Positions 11,067 through 23,790 are shown, counted from the first letter of the stretch. The stretch: DNA of 64,000 nt from Stereocaulon alpinum (GCA_018257865.1 JAEUBA010000006.1:496001-560000), one strand, 5' to 3'. Program-made: numbers and translations. The notes: generated from the sequence alone by a model not told the origin.

Positions 11067-12805
11067 ATTGGCAGCTTTGAGGGAAAATAAAAATTAAAGA
11101 TAGTATAGTAAGCAAAGGGGTCACTTTTAAACCTAAGCTTTAAAGCTAGAATGAAAGCAACAAGGAGAGGTAGGAAAACGGTATCATGTTATAATTGGGC
11201 AAGATTAAAGCACTCTGGGTATTGCAAACGGCCATCGCGACATTCTTGGGGTGCTTTGGGAGCGATTTATTAGGAATGTGACTCTGCTTGGCAATCAACG
11301 CGTCTCGCTTGCTGGATAAGTAAGATCTTGGATAGAAGTAGTATCGTAGCAACAAACAGATTTAGCAGGCACTATCTCAGTACATTCCCCACCGAACGCG
11401 TCATATTGCAAGCGCAATTGTTTGCATTCTTGCACAGGAGCGGGAGAGTGGCTGGAAGTCAAATCTCCAACATGGCTATCTGAGTTGTACTTGAACATGA
11501 GTGAAGAGAGAGCGGATTCCCGGTTATTAGAATCTCTAACTATAGCTGATTCGTACTCGAAGGGAAGAGCGACGGAGTAAGCAAAGCAGACGTTTCGAGC
11601 TAGTTGCAATACAGCTAGACGTCCTACTCCAAATGCTTTTAGTCCTTTGCCTCAGATTCTAGCTTTTGGCGTAGCAACGACGAGCATGACCTGCCTGCGC
11701 GAAAGGATAGAACTGTCGATCGCGTACATGCAACAAGGCAGGCTCTTTATTCGGGATCATATCGAGAGTATGTCTATGAGTCGAGCGACGCCCCTATCGA
11801 TGTCAGCAGCTACCGGGATCACATGAACAGGGGCTCGGCTAAACTCCGCAGGTCCACAAGACCAGCAACTTGCATTTCAATATGAACAATGATCAGCTAT
11901 CGATGTCTTTCGAGTATAGCTTGAGGTCAAACAGCTGCTACTTAATATTTTCGTCTCCTAGTCACGGATATATCGACTCTGGTGTTGAGGTGACTTCTCG
12001 TGAGGACATCCAGTAGCATATCTTAACCCTCGTTGGCAGGACGAGAGGTTTGTGACAATTACATGATATGATTGGATGTTGTGGTTGCTCATGACGGAAA
12101 CGGCAATTCCTCTACATTCCGTGCCCATGTTTGCAGGTTGCCGTCTAATTTTAGTGCGATGCCATTCCAGCAAAATCAACCGTCCATTCCGTCAACGTGG
12201 CCAATCGGGTCGGTTCAGATGCACTCGGCTTGGTTCCGACCTCGTTCACGAGATCTCATGCCTCTGATACGATGATCCTAGTTGTTCACGTCCTCTCAAC
12301 TACAGATATCAATAGTGTTGAAGTTGAGTCTCGAAAGCTTCTACTGACTAGTCATGATCCAGCCAGTACATACGACGAGTTGGATGATCCTCGTGGGCCA
12401 TATGCTGGGCTCTGCCATCGACGCTATCCAGAGACCGATCCTACATTTGACTCTCACTGGCTCCACCGCCTTGCTACCGCAATAGACCGGGTTTCGGAGC
12501 CAGGCGTGTGTTGCGCGGTCAATGGTCGTTAAGACATCGCACCCGGATATGAAGACCTTGGAGTTCATATTGATTGAGCTGAGGCCTGGGTAAGCAAGGC
12601 AGCTTCAAGAGAGATGAACCCAGATTACTCATTGTCATTAGTGAACACCTTTACCACTTTCTACGTGCTAGTGGCGCAGCGACCTGTAGGTGTGAGATAA
12701 CAAATTATGACACATGCACATCGCATGGGTGTAATGCGCCAATTAGCCTTCCATAACGCCGTGCTCCAAACACAAGCTGCATTCCAAGCCCTACGCAATA
12801 ACATT
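11067..12805. other. Intergenic region, no gene recognised
   Basis: The right part is downstream of the RBR ligase gene and the left part is the likely promoter of the DUF7908-type gene. A minus-strand frame of about 100 codons at 11295-11609 lacks a recognisable domain. The other frames are short and overlapping. Confidence 0.4.
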
Positions 12806-15654
12806 CTACCCAACCCTAATTGTCGATCCAACGCCGTGTCGCTTCCAACTGGATCTCATCTCATTCACTTCCCGTACATTAGATGCCGCGATTTGATGAA
12901 GTTCCTCCCAGTCAGGCTCGAATATCCTGCCTCTTCTGTTTACGCCCCTATGCCATTTCTGTTGCGCCTCCGGACGCACAGGTAACCCGAGCTGCTCTCT
13001 CAACGATGTAGCCATAGTCTCTCCTCTTGCCGGCTGGGATGCTGCTGGTGTTGGAGCTGGTAATGCGGCTTCTTTCCCTGGCAGGATGACTGTCGATCGT
13101 CTTGGCGCAGCAGGGGCTTCGGCACCACTACGCATCATGCGTATCTCGTCTTCGGAGAGCATGGTGATGCGCTGTGAGAATAGGAGATCGAACCATCTGC
13201 CCTCTGCTATTACCCTGGCTTTCAGCTCTCTTTCAAGCTTGGTGATCTCCTCCAGGTATATGAGGTGGTTCTGCAAGATCAAACTCTTACAATCGACCTC
13301 ATCGAGGTCCTTCTCGCCTCTGGTTCTCCATTTTTGAATTTCATGGGCCTGTTGAGATTTCAAAGTCTGACGCTCGAGCTTCTGAGCTTGCATTAGCTGT
13401 TCATAAGTCTCCAATCTCAGGAACTCAGCATCGACCTCGGGGCCATCGAGAGGGCCTTCCATCAGATACATCTCGGCTTCACGGTGGCGAGTGATGGTCT
13501 CTTTCATGGTCATTGCGTGCTTTCCCTGTAAAATCCTGATCGTGGCATCGTTGCTGGTAATAATTCTATCCCTCTCGGCATTGGCAGCGCGCTCTCGTTC
13601 TGCGAACTTTTCGGGAGATTGAAGATCGTCTTTGATCCTGTCAATCTCCTCCCATGCGCGACTATGGCGCTTTTCAATTGCCTGACGTTGATGTAGGCGA
13701 ACACGTTCCAATACGCTACGCAGGTATTGGTAGTAATCACCGATGTCGCTTAGCCTCTGTTGTTCGAGCCTTTCGATCTCACGTGCCTCTTCTTCTACTC
13801 GAGCTTCTTCGGCTTCACGCTCTCGTTGGATTTCTCGTTCTGCTTGCTCGACTGCTGCGATTGCAGCTCGCACTTCTTCTTCTTCGGCTCTGTGGTCCGC
13901 TTCGAACTGTGTCTGTCTTTCCCTCAATTGTATTTCACGTCGTGCTTGATCTGCTTCTGTGCATGCGCACGTCCTCCATCTGAGGCCACATGTGTAGCTT
14001 AGAGTGGTCAGTGTATGCACAGGTTTCTAGTGCTTGTGATGACTTACCAGAACTCAGCTTTGCATTTGCAGGTGATATGCCTGCAGCCCGTGTTCAGCTC
14101 CACTAACGCTCTGCAATTGAAGCATCTTCTCCAGCCAGCTCTTTCAGCTTGTTCTAACGTTCTGTCCAGGCCAAAGTCCTGCGGGCAGTCCTCGTTCGAA
14201 GGATGCTGGGGTCCTCTGCAGACAGTACATATATTTTTCCTGCAATGAGGACACTCTAGTGCACCATTTGTTCGCTTGGCAATGCGGGTATCGATCCATC
14301 TCGCACATTGAGGAACAGCACAATAGTAACGATTAGCGACGGGAACAGCGTACTCCAAGGCCTTTTCATCGTACTTGGCCATATCTTTGAGTGGTAAATG
14401 CCGCCGTATCGTCTTCGCAGGGACTTCCGACAGGCAGCATTTAGGCGGAAATGTATCTTGGCTTAGTATGGCTGTGCTGACGAGCTGTTGAAAACAACCT
14501 GAGCAGTATTTGTGTCCACATGGCACGTCCACGGCCTTCTTATTAGGTACGTCGTCAAAGCAGCTGATGCATTCACTGACAGCTGGCTCCGGGATAAGCA
14601 AGGGTGGCGTAGGCTCATCTCTCATTTTCCGATGTGGTAAGCTCCTAAACATTCTGTAACCTTTTCCGGTTCTTAGCTTGCTCTCTTGGAACTTTCTCTC
14701 CCACTCTGTCATTCTCGTGCGGGTGGTTGGACTGTATACTTCCTCCGTCGCTAGACTACCTTGAGAGTCATTCACCAAAGATGCCATAAACAAGTTTGGT
14801 GGTGGCTTGTCGAAGCCATTGGCTTCCGCGTCTGATTCCACACTGGTTTCAGACCCTTGAGAAGTACCGAGACTGCTAGTCGAGCTATTGGTAACAGAGT
14901 CGGTAGTCGATATAGACCGCATCGATGCCATCGCGGAACTTTCTGCGACCACTAGCGAGACATTGGTGTCCACGGTCACTGCTTTTGTATGAGGAGTAAA
15001 TTTTGCCATGGCCGGCACTTGCATTCTCGATGCCCTCAACGCCCGATTCTCATCTAAAGACTCCTGGGTTATATCCCTGATTTCTCGAGGTGTATCGTCC
15101 TTCACCAATCCAAGTTCTTCGGGTATCTCGTAGTTCTGCCATGGTAGCTCTTCTACCCTCTGAGGGGTTTCCACAGGAGAAGGCTGCTGAACAGCTGAAT
15201 AGAACGACTCCGTACTCGGACGCGGGGATTCCTGCAGCGTGATTGCTGTGGCAGTCGGCGCCAAAGAGGATCTTACCGACGATCTCGGTGCACGGAAGCC
15301 ATCAGGAACTCGATCAAGCTTGACTGCTACAGGGCTTCGAGAGATACGCTGCGAACTGTCAAAGGGTGGCTCATCCATGGTGTGAGTCGATGAAATGTGA
15401 GAAGGTTTTCGGTCACTTTTCGTAGAAGTAGAGCCGTTTGAGTTCACAAATCCAAAGTCAGAGTTCTCATTCGAGACTGATGGACTGTGATATGATGAAA
15501 GCGAGGACTTCGACGACGAAGGCCGCGTATCGGTAGATATCAATTGTAGTAGGTTCGGTGATATCGCCGACTCGGGTTTCGCGACAACTCCATAGCCATC
15601 ACCTACCACAGGATTCGCGTTACCTCCCAATAGATAATTGGTAAATCTTCCCAT
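12806..15654 (-). CDS. RBR (RING1-IBR-RING2) E3 ubiquitin ligase
   Basis: Two exons (14048-15654 and 12806-13997) with a 50-bp intron give 932 residues. Residues 1-355 are Ser/Thr-rich and probably disordered. RING1 begins near Cys362 (CISCFDDV...PCGHKYCSGC). IBR lies near 445-490 (CAVPQCARW, CPHC, CTVC). RING2 is near 511-545 (CFNCRALVELNTGC, HITCKC). The intron falls inside RING2: unspliced DNA reads EFW then a stop codon, whereas splicing gives EFCYTCGLRWRTCAC, the expected zinc ligands. By family knowledge the catalytic cysteine, which takes ubiquitin from the E2, is Cys524 in TGCRHITC. Residues from about 555 to 800 form a long Glu/Arg/Gln coiled coil. The substrate is unknown. The protein is larger than minimal RBRs because of the coiled-coil tail. 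Confidence 0.94.
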
Positions 15655-18331
15655 TTTGAGCTACTTCCCAAAACCCTCTTAACCCAGAGCAATAGGGCGA
15701 CACGGGGGGTTATTCTGGTAGAAGTTGGGAAACGGATGAAGAGACGGGTGGTAGAGCGTAGACAGTTATGTCAAGTCAAAGGCAGACGGTTAGAGCTCGC
15801 TGGGTTGGCCCAGGTCAAAGTTATACGTTTCATGATGGAGGTGTTACCGAAAGGCTACCTTTAGCCAGTTCCACTCAGCTTGCGGGATGTCATTAGCGCC
15901 AAAAGCCAAACTGGCCATACAGGTAGCGTGAATAGAACATCTTCGCCTCTAATTGGGCCTGCGCTAATTGACGCGCCCACGGAAAATACGCCTTGGCAAG
16001 AGACGAGGTGGTCAGAGTTGATGCCTATGGTGCATGGGCATTGTCCAGAGTACTGGATGGCTCCGCCTGACTGCAGCCATGCTGTACAGCGCTGCCCCCT
16101 GCTTCGATCTCCTTCATCGCGCATTTAATGTCAGAGCCTTCGGAATCAGAAACATGTCCGAGCAGATTAGTGTTACAGTACCTGCAAGTGGAGTTACCGG
16201 GGTACCTTGGCGGGGCTGATCGTTCCAGGGGATGTTGCGAAGTCTCAGCCCCCACTAGCACTAGTTCGTGGCGCGGTTCGGCTCAGCTTCCCGTTAGAAG
16301 CCCCTTGTTGGTCCAATTAATTTCGATCAAGAGCCATCGGAAGCCTTCCAGGCTGTCCGAGGCCTTACTCTGCAATTCACCTTCTCCAGTCAGTCGCCAA
16401 TGCGATGGCACAGCATTGGAACGGCCATCATCAAGACCCTATGCAACATATTGAGGCGAAGCACCTGCTTTGAAAACGTTAAAGGAGCCTCTGGCAACTT
16501 CCTCAAGTCCTTCGTAGGACTTGGTGAATGTATAGGTATGCTCTGCCGGACTATGTTAGAACCCCCAGGGCCTCAATCTATCGTCTTATTGAGAAATGGC
16601 CCACCGCCAACCGAATCATACTCGAATAGGGTCATCATCATTAGAACGTTAGGTCTCTCTTGATGTCGAATTATGTGTTTCGACGTTAGCTCGAGATATT
16701 ATAACGATATTCTTTCAACAGAGATGGTGTCTTCTCTATGCACTATGACTACGCGCAAACAACAAGGACGATGGCGCATTACGCCCCATCTTTCAGATTG
16801 GCTGAGCACAGCCCTACCTAGTTCTACACTCCACCGCCAAGAGATCTCGTCTTCCAATCGGTCGGTGCCGGGCTCAACTTCAGGTCCTTGGGTTGAATTC
16901 AGCCTATGTATGGAACGATTGCGCCATTTGTCTTGGACGGTGTTCATATGACTACCCGTGTACACCAACGCACTGATGTGGATTATTTTTGGTATGTCTC
17001 ACGTCTGCATCATTCCGCCTCTATGCCGAGAAACCCCCCAACACGGCAAGAATCCATCACTCCACCTCCTACAATTCATCTGCATCAATTAACGGCAAGC
17101 AACTGTTGAGTGGCCAAAAGAATAATCCACTCGCTTACTAGTATCAACGGTCGCCATTGTCTCCTCTACACCACTCAAGAAAGTATCGAGGAACCAAGGC
17201 AGACTTTCAGCTAAGAATTGTACACTGCTCCCTGCGAACTGACACACAAGGGACGCTACATGAATGGTGACTAAGCTCTCCGATAAGCCGGCGTGCCCGG
17301 CCCCAGGCTTGTGTGTCACTAGCCCTAGGACAGAATGAGCCCGCCATCCGACCACCATGTGTGTCCGCTAGAATATGCTGTGTGAAAAGATGTGGCCATA
17401 CGTTTATGGGCATGGGTACTTCTACTAACAGTAACTCTAGGGCATTTCGACGAGGGTTGTGCGACGACGTTTTCAGGTCCCACGACTGCGCCGATCTCCA
17501 GGTCTTCGGGAAAAGACGTTGCTCAATCTCTGCCTCACAGCAAATGCTCGATCTTCGGTAATTGTGAAGAGACGCGGAAATGGCTGGATGAAATCATGCG
17601 TGCAAAAATGACTTCGTCCGCAGATCCATCGTATGGAGGGTATACCAGCGTGTTATGACGCAGTATCTGGCCCAGAGTCTCTAGTGGCAGATCTTCCATC
17701 GCCTTCCCCTTTCCAACACAACCTCAACAACGTCAAAGCCTCTCGCCTTGTTAAAATTACTCAATACTGTGTATACGTTTGCCCCATCAATCTTCGTCGT
17801 TTGTGTGTGATAAGTTCCACCTGAATTGTATCTTCAGCCCCAATGTATGACCATTGATTCTATTGAGAACACTCTCAAACCCAACATTGGGTCAATCTCC
17901 CCTATGTGAGGCATGGGCGCTGATAAGGCTACCTAATGTCAGGCTGGATAGCTTGCTGACAGAAAGATAGCTATGAATAGGTCAGAAGCCTGGGGCTCTT
18001 GCGCAAGTTCTATGTGATGTGAATCACACTCGAAACCTGAGTTCCCTTATGTTTGGGTGCCCATAGGGTCTAGGCAGTTAGTACGGTTATCGGGTTTGCA
18101 CATATTGGAGCGGCCTTGAACGAAGCAGCACCTCTTACTCGGACCATTACGCCAGACATCTAACTCGGTCTAGGAAAGCCAAACCTAACGTATTATATCG
18201 CCGAGGAGGAATGCTACCTTAACGGTGTCATGATCACAGGGAATAGGAACAATGCAAATTTCAACATGACGACACATTGGGATAGCTATCTTACCTCGCA
18301 TGCTTTAAAAACATGATCAAAAACACCCATT
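15655..18331. other. Gene-poor region of about 2.7 kb
   Basis: Positions 15655-15860 are the likely promoter of the RBR gene. The remainder has many short overlapping frames on both strands (for example 16128-16454 and 17392-17658, plus) with no recognisable domain and no convincing splice-linked gene. Base composition is ordinary, unlike the RIP block at the right end. Confidence 0.4.
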
Positions 18332-18512
18332 CTCGTCAGCGACACACAGAATTCAATGGTTTTCTGGGCGGGGGTCCCCCAAGCGAGTCCCCCAAGCGAG
18401 TTCCCCACGCGAGCCTTTTAAACGTGATCAGCGCCTAATTTGCGAAGTATCACCGGGTGATCCGGGGGGGTGGCTTCTGGGGTCCCATGACCTTTTTTGT
18501 GTCCTCGACGAG
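18332..18512. mobile_element. Small non-autonomous inverted-repeat element (MITE-like), copy 1
   Basis: This 181-bp sequence begins CTCGTCAGCGACACACAGA and ends in the approximate inverse (reverse complement CTCGTCGAGGACACAAAAA). It aligns along its length with 32201-32357. The shared anchor gcgcctaa lies exactly 45 bp before the shared tctggg in both copies. It is longer than copy 2 because of a local duplication (aagcgagtccccc). No coding capacity and no clear target duplication are visible. Confidence 0.65.
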
Positions 18513-18529
18513 CCCTTTCCCCCACCCCT

Positions 18530-18955
18530 TCACCCCAACTCAACCTCGACAACATCATACCCCCTCCCCCGATCCACATACCTCAAAACCGCAGCCCAAT
18601 TCCCCTCCCGCAACTCCGTCCTCCACGGAAACTGCCTCTCACCATATTCCGTCAACTGCCTATTTGCGCCAGCCCAATAAGCAACCGTCCGCTTCACAGC
18701 CAGACCTCCAGAATTGCGATAAAGTTTAAAATTAGGTTCAGCGGCGATTGCTGAGAGCGCTGTGTCGTAGAGAGCCTGGAGGGTTGTTGTTGGGACGATG
18801 GAGATGAATGTGGTGTTTGCTGCGCGATATTCTTCATTGTAGCGGTAGTTTATGGGGATGGTTACTAGAAGTTCTGTAGTGGGTGGGGGTGCTTGGGTTT
18901 GGGTTTGGGTGTAGGGTGGGAGGGGTTCGGGTTCGGCTGCGCGGCTGGAGGACAT
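18530..18955 (-). CDS. Beta-grasp-like small protein, family member A
   Basis: A single exon of 141 residues from ATG 18955. A Pro/Gln-rich tail of about 28 residues precedes a domain with alternating strand and helix patterns: LLVTIPINYRY, a second strand TTFISIVP, helix TLQALYDTALSAIA, strand KRTVAYW, strand WRTEL, helix and final strand REGNWAAVLRYVDRG...YDVVEVEL. The closing block matches the other family members in this window at positions 19691, 25257, 26971, 28716 and 40422 (the x-E/D-x-N-x-x-x-V/M-L signature followed by a hydrophobic strand). The order strand-strand-helix-strand-strand-helix-strand is that of ubiquitin-like or PB1 folds, which is inference. Function is unknown. It sits 17 bp from a MITE-like element. 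Confidence 0.6.
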   Translation of the reverse strand: MSSSRAAEPEPLPPYTQTQTQAPPPTTELLVTIPINYRYNEEYRAANTTFISIVPTTTLQALYDTALSAIAAEPNFKLYRNSGGLAVKRTVAYWAGANRQLTEYGERQFPWRTELREGNWAAVLRYVDRGRGYDVVEVELG

Positions 18956-19690
18956 GGTGTTTGGGTCTTGGGGTACGATGCCAATTGTATATGTATATGG
19001 TTCATGAGGACTTTACGACGATGTTGGATATGCTGAGTCCGGGAATCGACTAACACATCTGGATTCATAATTGTTTATGCAGCGAAGGATCCGCATAACG
19101 CAGGATCTGCACTAGCTTTCAGTAGCATACTAAGTCGACGTAGCATCGTAGTTTACATCCGCCCATCGAGACCAAAATACCTAAGGTATGTAACGACTCT
19201 GGTCAAGCACGTAAGCGAATATCCTGACATACTGATTATGCGGGTTAAGTATAATTCCTGCCTCCGAGCGTTCCACTGCTCTTCTGCTGCGGAGAGTTCT
19301 AGAATCTCTCCGACGTCTGATGTACTTCATGTTTGATCACGATTTCAAACCTCTACTTTGTCTATCTACTTCAGCCTCAGTACCATCGCAAGCGCATGCG
19401 TCTGACTTCTGGCAATGTCCAGAGAGACATCTTGATCCTTTGTGTATAGTTTCAGTATCAGCTTCCTTTGTAAACCTGTCTGAGACACAGACTCTATAAG
19501 AAGCTAGAACTTTCTCCTACCTCTCAGACAGAAACAGCAGGCACCCGAAATATTGAGCAGATACTACTTTGACTTCCTATTAAAACTTATAGGTTGGCCT
19601 CTTTCATCTTGTAGAAGTGCAATTCTCTATTAGAGCATCAACCGCAACGCTGCAAACATCTAATAGGAATTCCACCTGTCTTGAAGTATC
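18956..19690. other. Divergent intergenic region between two family members
   Basis: About 0.7 kb separates the minus-strand member A from the plus-strand member B and should contain both promoters. No gene is recognised. Confidence 0.45.
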
Positions 19691-20548
19691 ATGGGCCAAA
19701 AAGCCCCACAGCCTCTTAGCAGACGTAGAATTGGTATGCAATTTGAGTCAATGTCGGTGCTACACGACTCCACCATTGGTGAGGAAGGTAATGGTCCAGC
19801 ACCGCTACCTCTAACATCCACACCGGCACCTTCAAACATCCCTAGTAGCTCTACCAGATTACCCTGGCGCAATGCAGGATATTATCTTCGAAATCCAGGA
19901 CCGTGGGAACGCACCACCGGAAAGGCACGGCTGTACGAGTCTCCCGACGAAGTCCGGCTACGGCCACAGCCCGAAACCCCAAAACAGGTGTTGCATCTCG
20001 TTCAGGGTTATGATCCGCGTGTAGCCATCATTGTGAGGGTTCCCGGATTTGGCAAGACTCAAGAAGTCATTTTAATGAATCCTACCACCGTCACATATGA
20101 TAAGCTCAAGAGGTCTGTCGAGGAGGTCTTCCTGATGGATGAGACGCACCAGCGCGGTGGCAACGTTCATATAGCCGACAGGGATACCGTGGAAGAGATT
20201 GAGCGCATATACCTCAAAAGATGCACTGGAGAGACTTCTGAAGTGATGGAAGTGCATGAGGGAAATGTGAAGGCCGTTATCAAGTTGCTCGGTACCCCGA
20301 CAGGATTTGGAGAGCTGTGCGTTGAGTTTGCGCAGAGCCTTGGGGTTAACGCCAGGCGTGCTGAAAAGACGAAAGTAACCAGCAATAAGAAAGGGACGGA
20401 AAAGAAGTGGGATGAGCGGACTTTGAGCCAGACAACTGAGGTTGGGAAGATCACATTGGAGAGAGAGAGGGGATGCTCAGTTTGTGGGTCACTTCAGTAT
20501 CATCAATCCGTGGCGCGGCCTTTCCCCAATGATGCATGGGACAAGTGA
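19691..20548 (+). CDS. Beta-grasp-like protein, family member B, with long tails
   Basis: A single exon of 285 residues from ATG 19691. The first 110 residues are Pro/Ser/Arg-rich and probably disordered. The domain spans about 112-218: strand VAIIVRVPG, strand QEVILMN, helix TYDKLKRSVEEVFLM, strand GNVHIADR, an inserted charged helix (TVEEIERIYLKR), then VHEGNVKAVIKLLG and a final strand ELCVEF. The closing helix matches the family signature seen at 18530, 25257, 26971, 28716 and 40422. A basic C-terminal tail with an isolated Cys-x2-Cys (CSVCGS) follows. Function is unknown. It is the most diverged member, so its family assignment rests mainly on the last helix and strand. Confidence 0.55.
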   Translation: MGQKAPQPLSRRRIGMQFESMSVLHDSTIGEEGNGPAPLPLTSTPAPSNIPSSSTRLPWRNAGYYLRNPGPWERTTGKARLYESPDEVRLRPQPETPKQVLHLVQGYDPRVAIIVRVPGFGKTQEVILMNPTTVTYDKLKRSVEEVFLMDETHQRGGNVHIADRDTVEEIERIYLKRCTGETSEVMEVHEGNVKAVIKLLGTPTGFGELCVEFAQSLGVNARRAEKTKVTSNKKGTEKKWDERTLSQTTEVGKITLERERGCSVCGSLQYHQSVARPFPNDAWDK

Positions 20549-20722
20549 CAGGGGTTGCAGCACATGACAAGGTGACCCTTCTCAGAGATTATGATAGCGA
20601 AACCCTAGTCTTGAACTATAAAGCGAACAGCAATGACTTCCAAGGTTGACCATCCACAACTGCCTTAGAACCTTCTTGTACCCAGCAAATGGCATTATTG
20701 AATTAGATCAATAACTCCAGCG

Positions 20723-21643
20723 TCACCACCTAGGAGCCCCTTCCATCTTCCTAAACCCCACATATCCGACACATGAGCGAAAACCAGTCGTAGGCCTAGA
20801 TCCAGCCTCGTGAAATCGCGCCACAAGGTACTCCAGCATCCGACAATCAAATGCCGCAATACTAAGCTGGCACATATCATGCATCCGTACAATTGGCTTC
20901 AACGCGCAGAAAAATAGCAGCCGATACTATAAATCATCCATATCCGGAAACTAGATACTCAGAGCCTATATCATATTCTCTTTGCGCAATTCCACAGCAA
21001 GCCTTCAAAAACCCAGCCCAAGAGCGAATAACACCTCCCTGACACAATCCATACCCAGCGGCCAGACATTCAGCTCCATCTTCCGTAATCCAGAATCAGC
21101 TCACTCGTCGAAATCACGACAAACAGGCTACCAGCAATGGTCTAGCTTGATCGCCCATCGCCAAGTAGGAGAATCCATCTCTGCGCGTTCTCCCATGATT
21201 TGGCATATGTTATAGGTCGAAGAAACATTCCTCGTGTTCTCGAAATGCCAGTCATAGAAAGTCTTGGCGGCTTCTGGGAATATCTGCTTGTTGACGAGGA
21301 GGGGATCGTGGTGCTCGGATCTTGTGGAGGGGATATGGTTGCAGCGCCTACATGTAGAGCGCAAGCGTTTCCTGCAGCATTCATGGGGGATGCAGAGATC
21401 GTGTATTTGTTGTGGGGTTTCGAGTGGGAGCTGGGGAATGGGGGCCGTGTTGGGGCTGGTGGTTTTACTAATGCTGTCATTTTTGGATTCATGGTGGTAG
21501 GGAAAGTTAAGATTGAGTTCGATGATATGATGGATATGGATAATTAATGGTGTGGGAGGGGAGAGAGAGAGAGGAGAATGTTGCTTTGAATAGTTGTCAA
21601 TAGACTCGTAAGGGTTATTGAGCATGTTAGAAAAGAATCGCAT
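20723..21643 (-). pseudogene. Decayed F-box-like / DUF7730-type gene
   Basis: The minus strand from ATG 21643 reads into LPLETPQQIHDLCIP, then, after a gap, PLLVNKQIFPEAAKTFYDWH. This is the layout of the fungal F-box-like/DUF7730 group (a leucine-proline ELR-type motif, then a 'vnkqi..Ea...fy' block). The frame stops at 21128. Beyond it, another frame around 21005-21090 continues with GLRKMELNVWPLG and CVREVLFALGLGF before a stop, and a third segment ending at 20723 reads MLEYLVARFHEAGSRP and GFRSCVGYVGFRKMEG, like the C-terminal part of such proteins. Three fragments in different frames with intervening stops indicate a pseudogene rather than an intron-bearing gene. The family name is tentative. 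Confidence 0.42.
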
Positions 21644-22034
21644 GTGAGAATTGATAACGTTGGTATGGGCATGCCACTTCGGCTTCGACATTGAGTGTAA
21701 GATATGACAAGTGCACTTATGTCTAAGACTATCACACACAACCTGTAGCATTGGCTTGAGCTGACTCGAGCAAACATTCCATATTCGATGTAGAGTTTGC
21801 AAGCTTGGGGAAGTCCATGGTGAGAATCACAACATTGAACCCTCGTTGACACTCTTGGCACCACCTCCGCGGCGTCGAGCAAGCCATACAACATACTGTT
21901 GACATAAAATCATTGCACACCATAGGCATGACCTGGTCTAAAATGGTGGGACACAACATCTTTGCTAGGGATGATGCTCGCCCACTGCTACAGCGAGCAT
22001 CGCGCAAAGCATCATGTCATGGGTTGAACAACGA

Positions 22035-23790
22035 TTACTCACTCATTTCGTGTAACATCCTTTCCAGCTGCTGCTTCAATTTTCGTTGTTGCTGGCTACG
22101 CTGCTGGAGAAGGTTGACTTCCCCTTCCGTCATTGCACGGGCATTCGCACAAGTCAAGCGATAGGGCAGTCCGCGCGGAGCTGTCATCACCTCGCCTTCT
22201 CTCCTGGTTAAAGTTAGGGTATTTGTGGTTAGACCCTTCATCCGGTCTCCTTTCGAATATTTCGTCCAGGGGCTGTTGGCATAAAAGAATTTCTCAGCTG
22301 CATCTCGGCTCAGAGCGGCCTTTCCGAAGACTTTCTCCTGTTCTGGCGTACTCCATGCTTCGGTAAAGTCTCGTAGCCAATTTCTCCAAGCTTTCACCAT
22401 CTCGTGAAATTCCTTGTTAACGTCGTCTCGACGATTGGAGTCCAGGATAGTTTGAACTTCTGAAGCAGTATCGTCAATGAGGCGCAAACACATCATGGGA
22501 TACCCATATGAAGCCAAGAGGAAAGTCCGAAACTTCAACTCTTCAATGGTACCCCAATGTCGCTTGGAAGTTCTTGCAGCAATTGCAAATTCCCGCAGGT
22601 AGAACATAGAGCGTTTGAACACTTCGCCAATCTCCATAACGCATTCACTGGGTCCTCCTGTGGCCAACCATGACCTGAGATATTGATGACTTCGTTCGAA
22701 GGACTTTAGGTAGTGAAGAAGGAAAAAGTAGTGCTTGGGGGTCACGTAGCGCAACCGAAGAGCCTGTAATTGACATGTCCTATCGCTTATGAGATTCCTG
22801 AACTGGCCAAGCTCGGGTGCGTGACGAGGGCTAGAACCAATCGAAGTATTGTCCGGAGTAACCCCATTGTAGAGCACACGAGGGTCTATGAAAATTAGGA
22901 CATGCGCCTGAGTACTTGTTTCTAGGACTTACCTAGAAATCGTTGAGAGACCCAAAATATGAAAACCTCGTCATTGCGGTGCCGCAAACGCAGTGAAAGG
23001 AATGCCATGACGAGGGGCTTCACACAGACACCAGCGAACGTTCCTGCAAGCGCTTCGGCTAGTCGCAAATCTTCCTTTGTCATTGGGGTTACTGTTGCAA
23101 AATTCAGCGTCCGCAGTGCTACAACGTGTGCACCAATCGGCAGCAAGGCCGGCTCGTTTAGGAAGAATAGCTCTGGGATGAAGCCGGCCAAGCCATTATC
23201 AAGAAGGCGTCTCATCGAGATAACAGCAGTGCTAGCATTGGTGTCGAGTTTGGCATATGCCAAGTATTCCTCGTCATGACAGTCACGCTCCGAGGCTAAG
23301 GTCCATGGCATGTTGTAGACCTCGAAAAGTGCCCTGACGGGGAATATGTCCTTGGTCTCGAGAGCTGAAGTGTCTATGACACAGATTGAAACATCCGCAT
23401 CTTCAAGATGTTCCTGTAGATGCTGTGCGAATTTAAGCGCGAAGAGCAGTGACGAAGTGAAAGAGATCCAGTGAGAAGCGTGAGTCTTGCCCCATATCAA
23501 ATGTTGTGATATCTCGAACCGAGCCAAGCGCTTGGGCACATCGAAGATTCTCGAACTGGCTATTGTAGGAAATGCTACGAGAGCCCCTGAAAGAAACCCT
23601 GCAGGATTGTTGAAGCCGCTTGATCTGGCTGAGTATGTGCGATAAAGGTAGCGGGGGATGAGTTGTCGAGATACTTCAGAAGCTTTCTTAGCACATTAAT
23701 GTATTGGTGTGGAGGTAGCTTACCCTTGAGGAAAGTTATCTCGTCCTGATCCAGCCAATAGCCTGCGGCATCAGGCATCGTCGCTGCCAT
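22035..23790 (-). CDS. DUF7587-like fungal protein with an apparent frameshift
   Basis: Three blocks on the minus strand belong together. Block 1 (ATG 23790 to about 23610) encodes MAATMPDAAGYWLDQDEITF and ends in TILQGFFQ. Block 2 (about 23610-22933) encodes FLSGALVAFPTIASSRIFDV, then HASHWISFTSSLLFALKFA and VSICVIDTSALE. Block 3 (22885-22035) follows a clean 47-bp intron (22886-22932) and ends in a Gln-rich coiled coil. Blocks 1 and 2 overlap out of frame with no usable donor site, so one base seems to be missing near 23600. The core resembles the uncharacterised DUF7587 family; I am not certain of the name. Function is unknown. A possible donor overlaps the terminal stop (GTGAGTAA), so a further 3' exon cannot be excluded. 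Confidence 0.6.
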
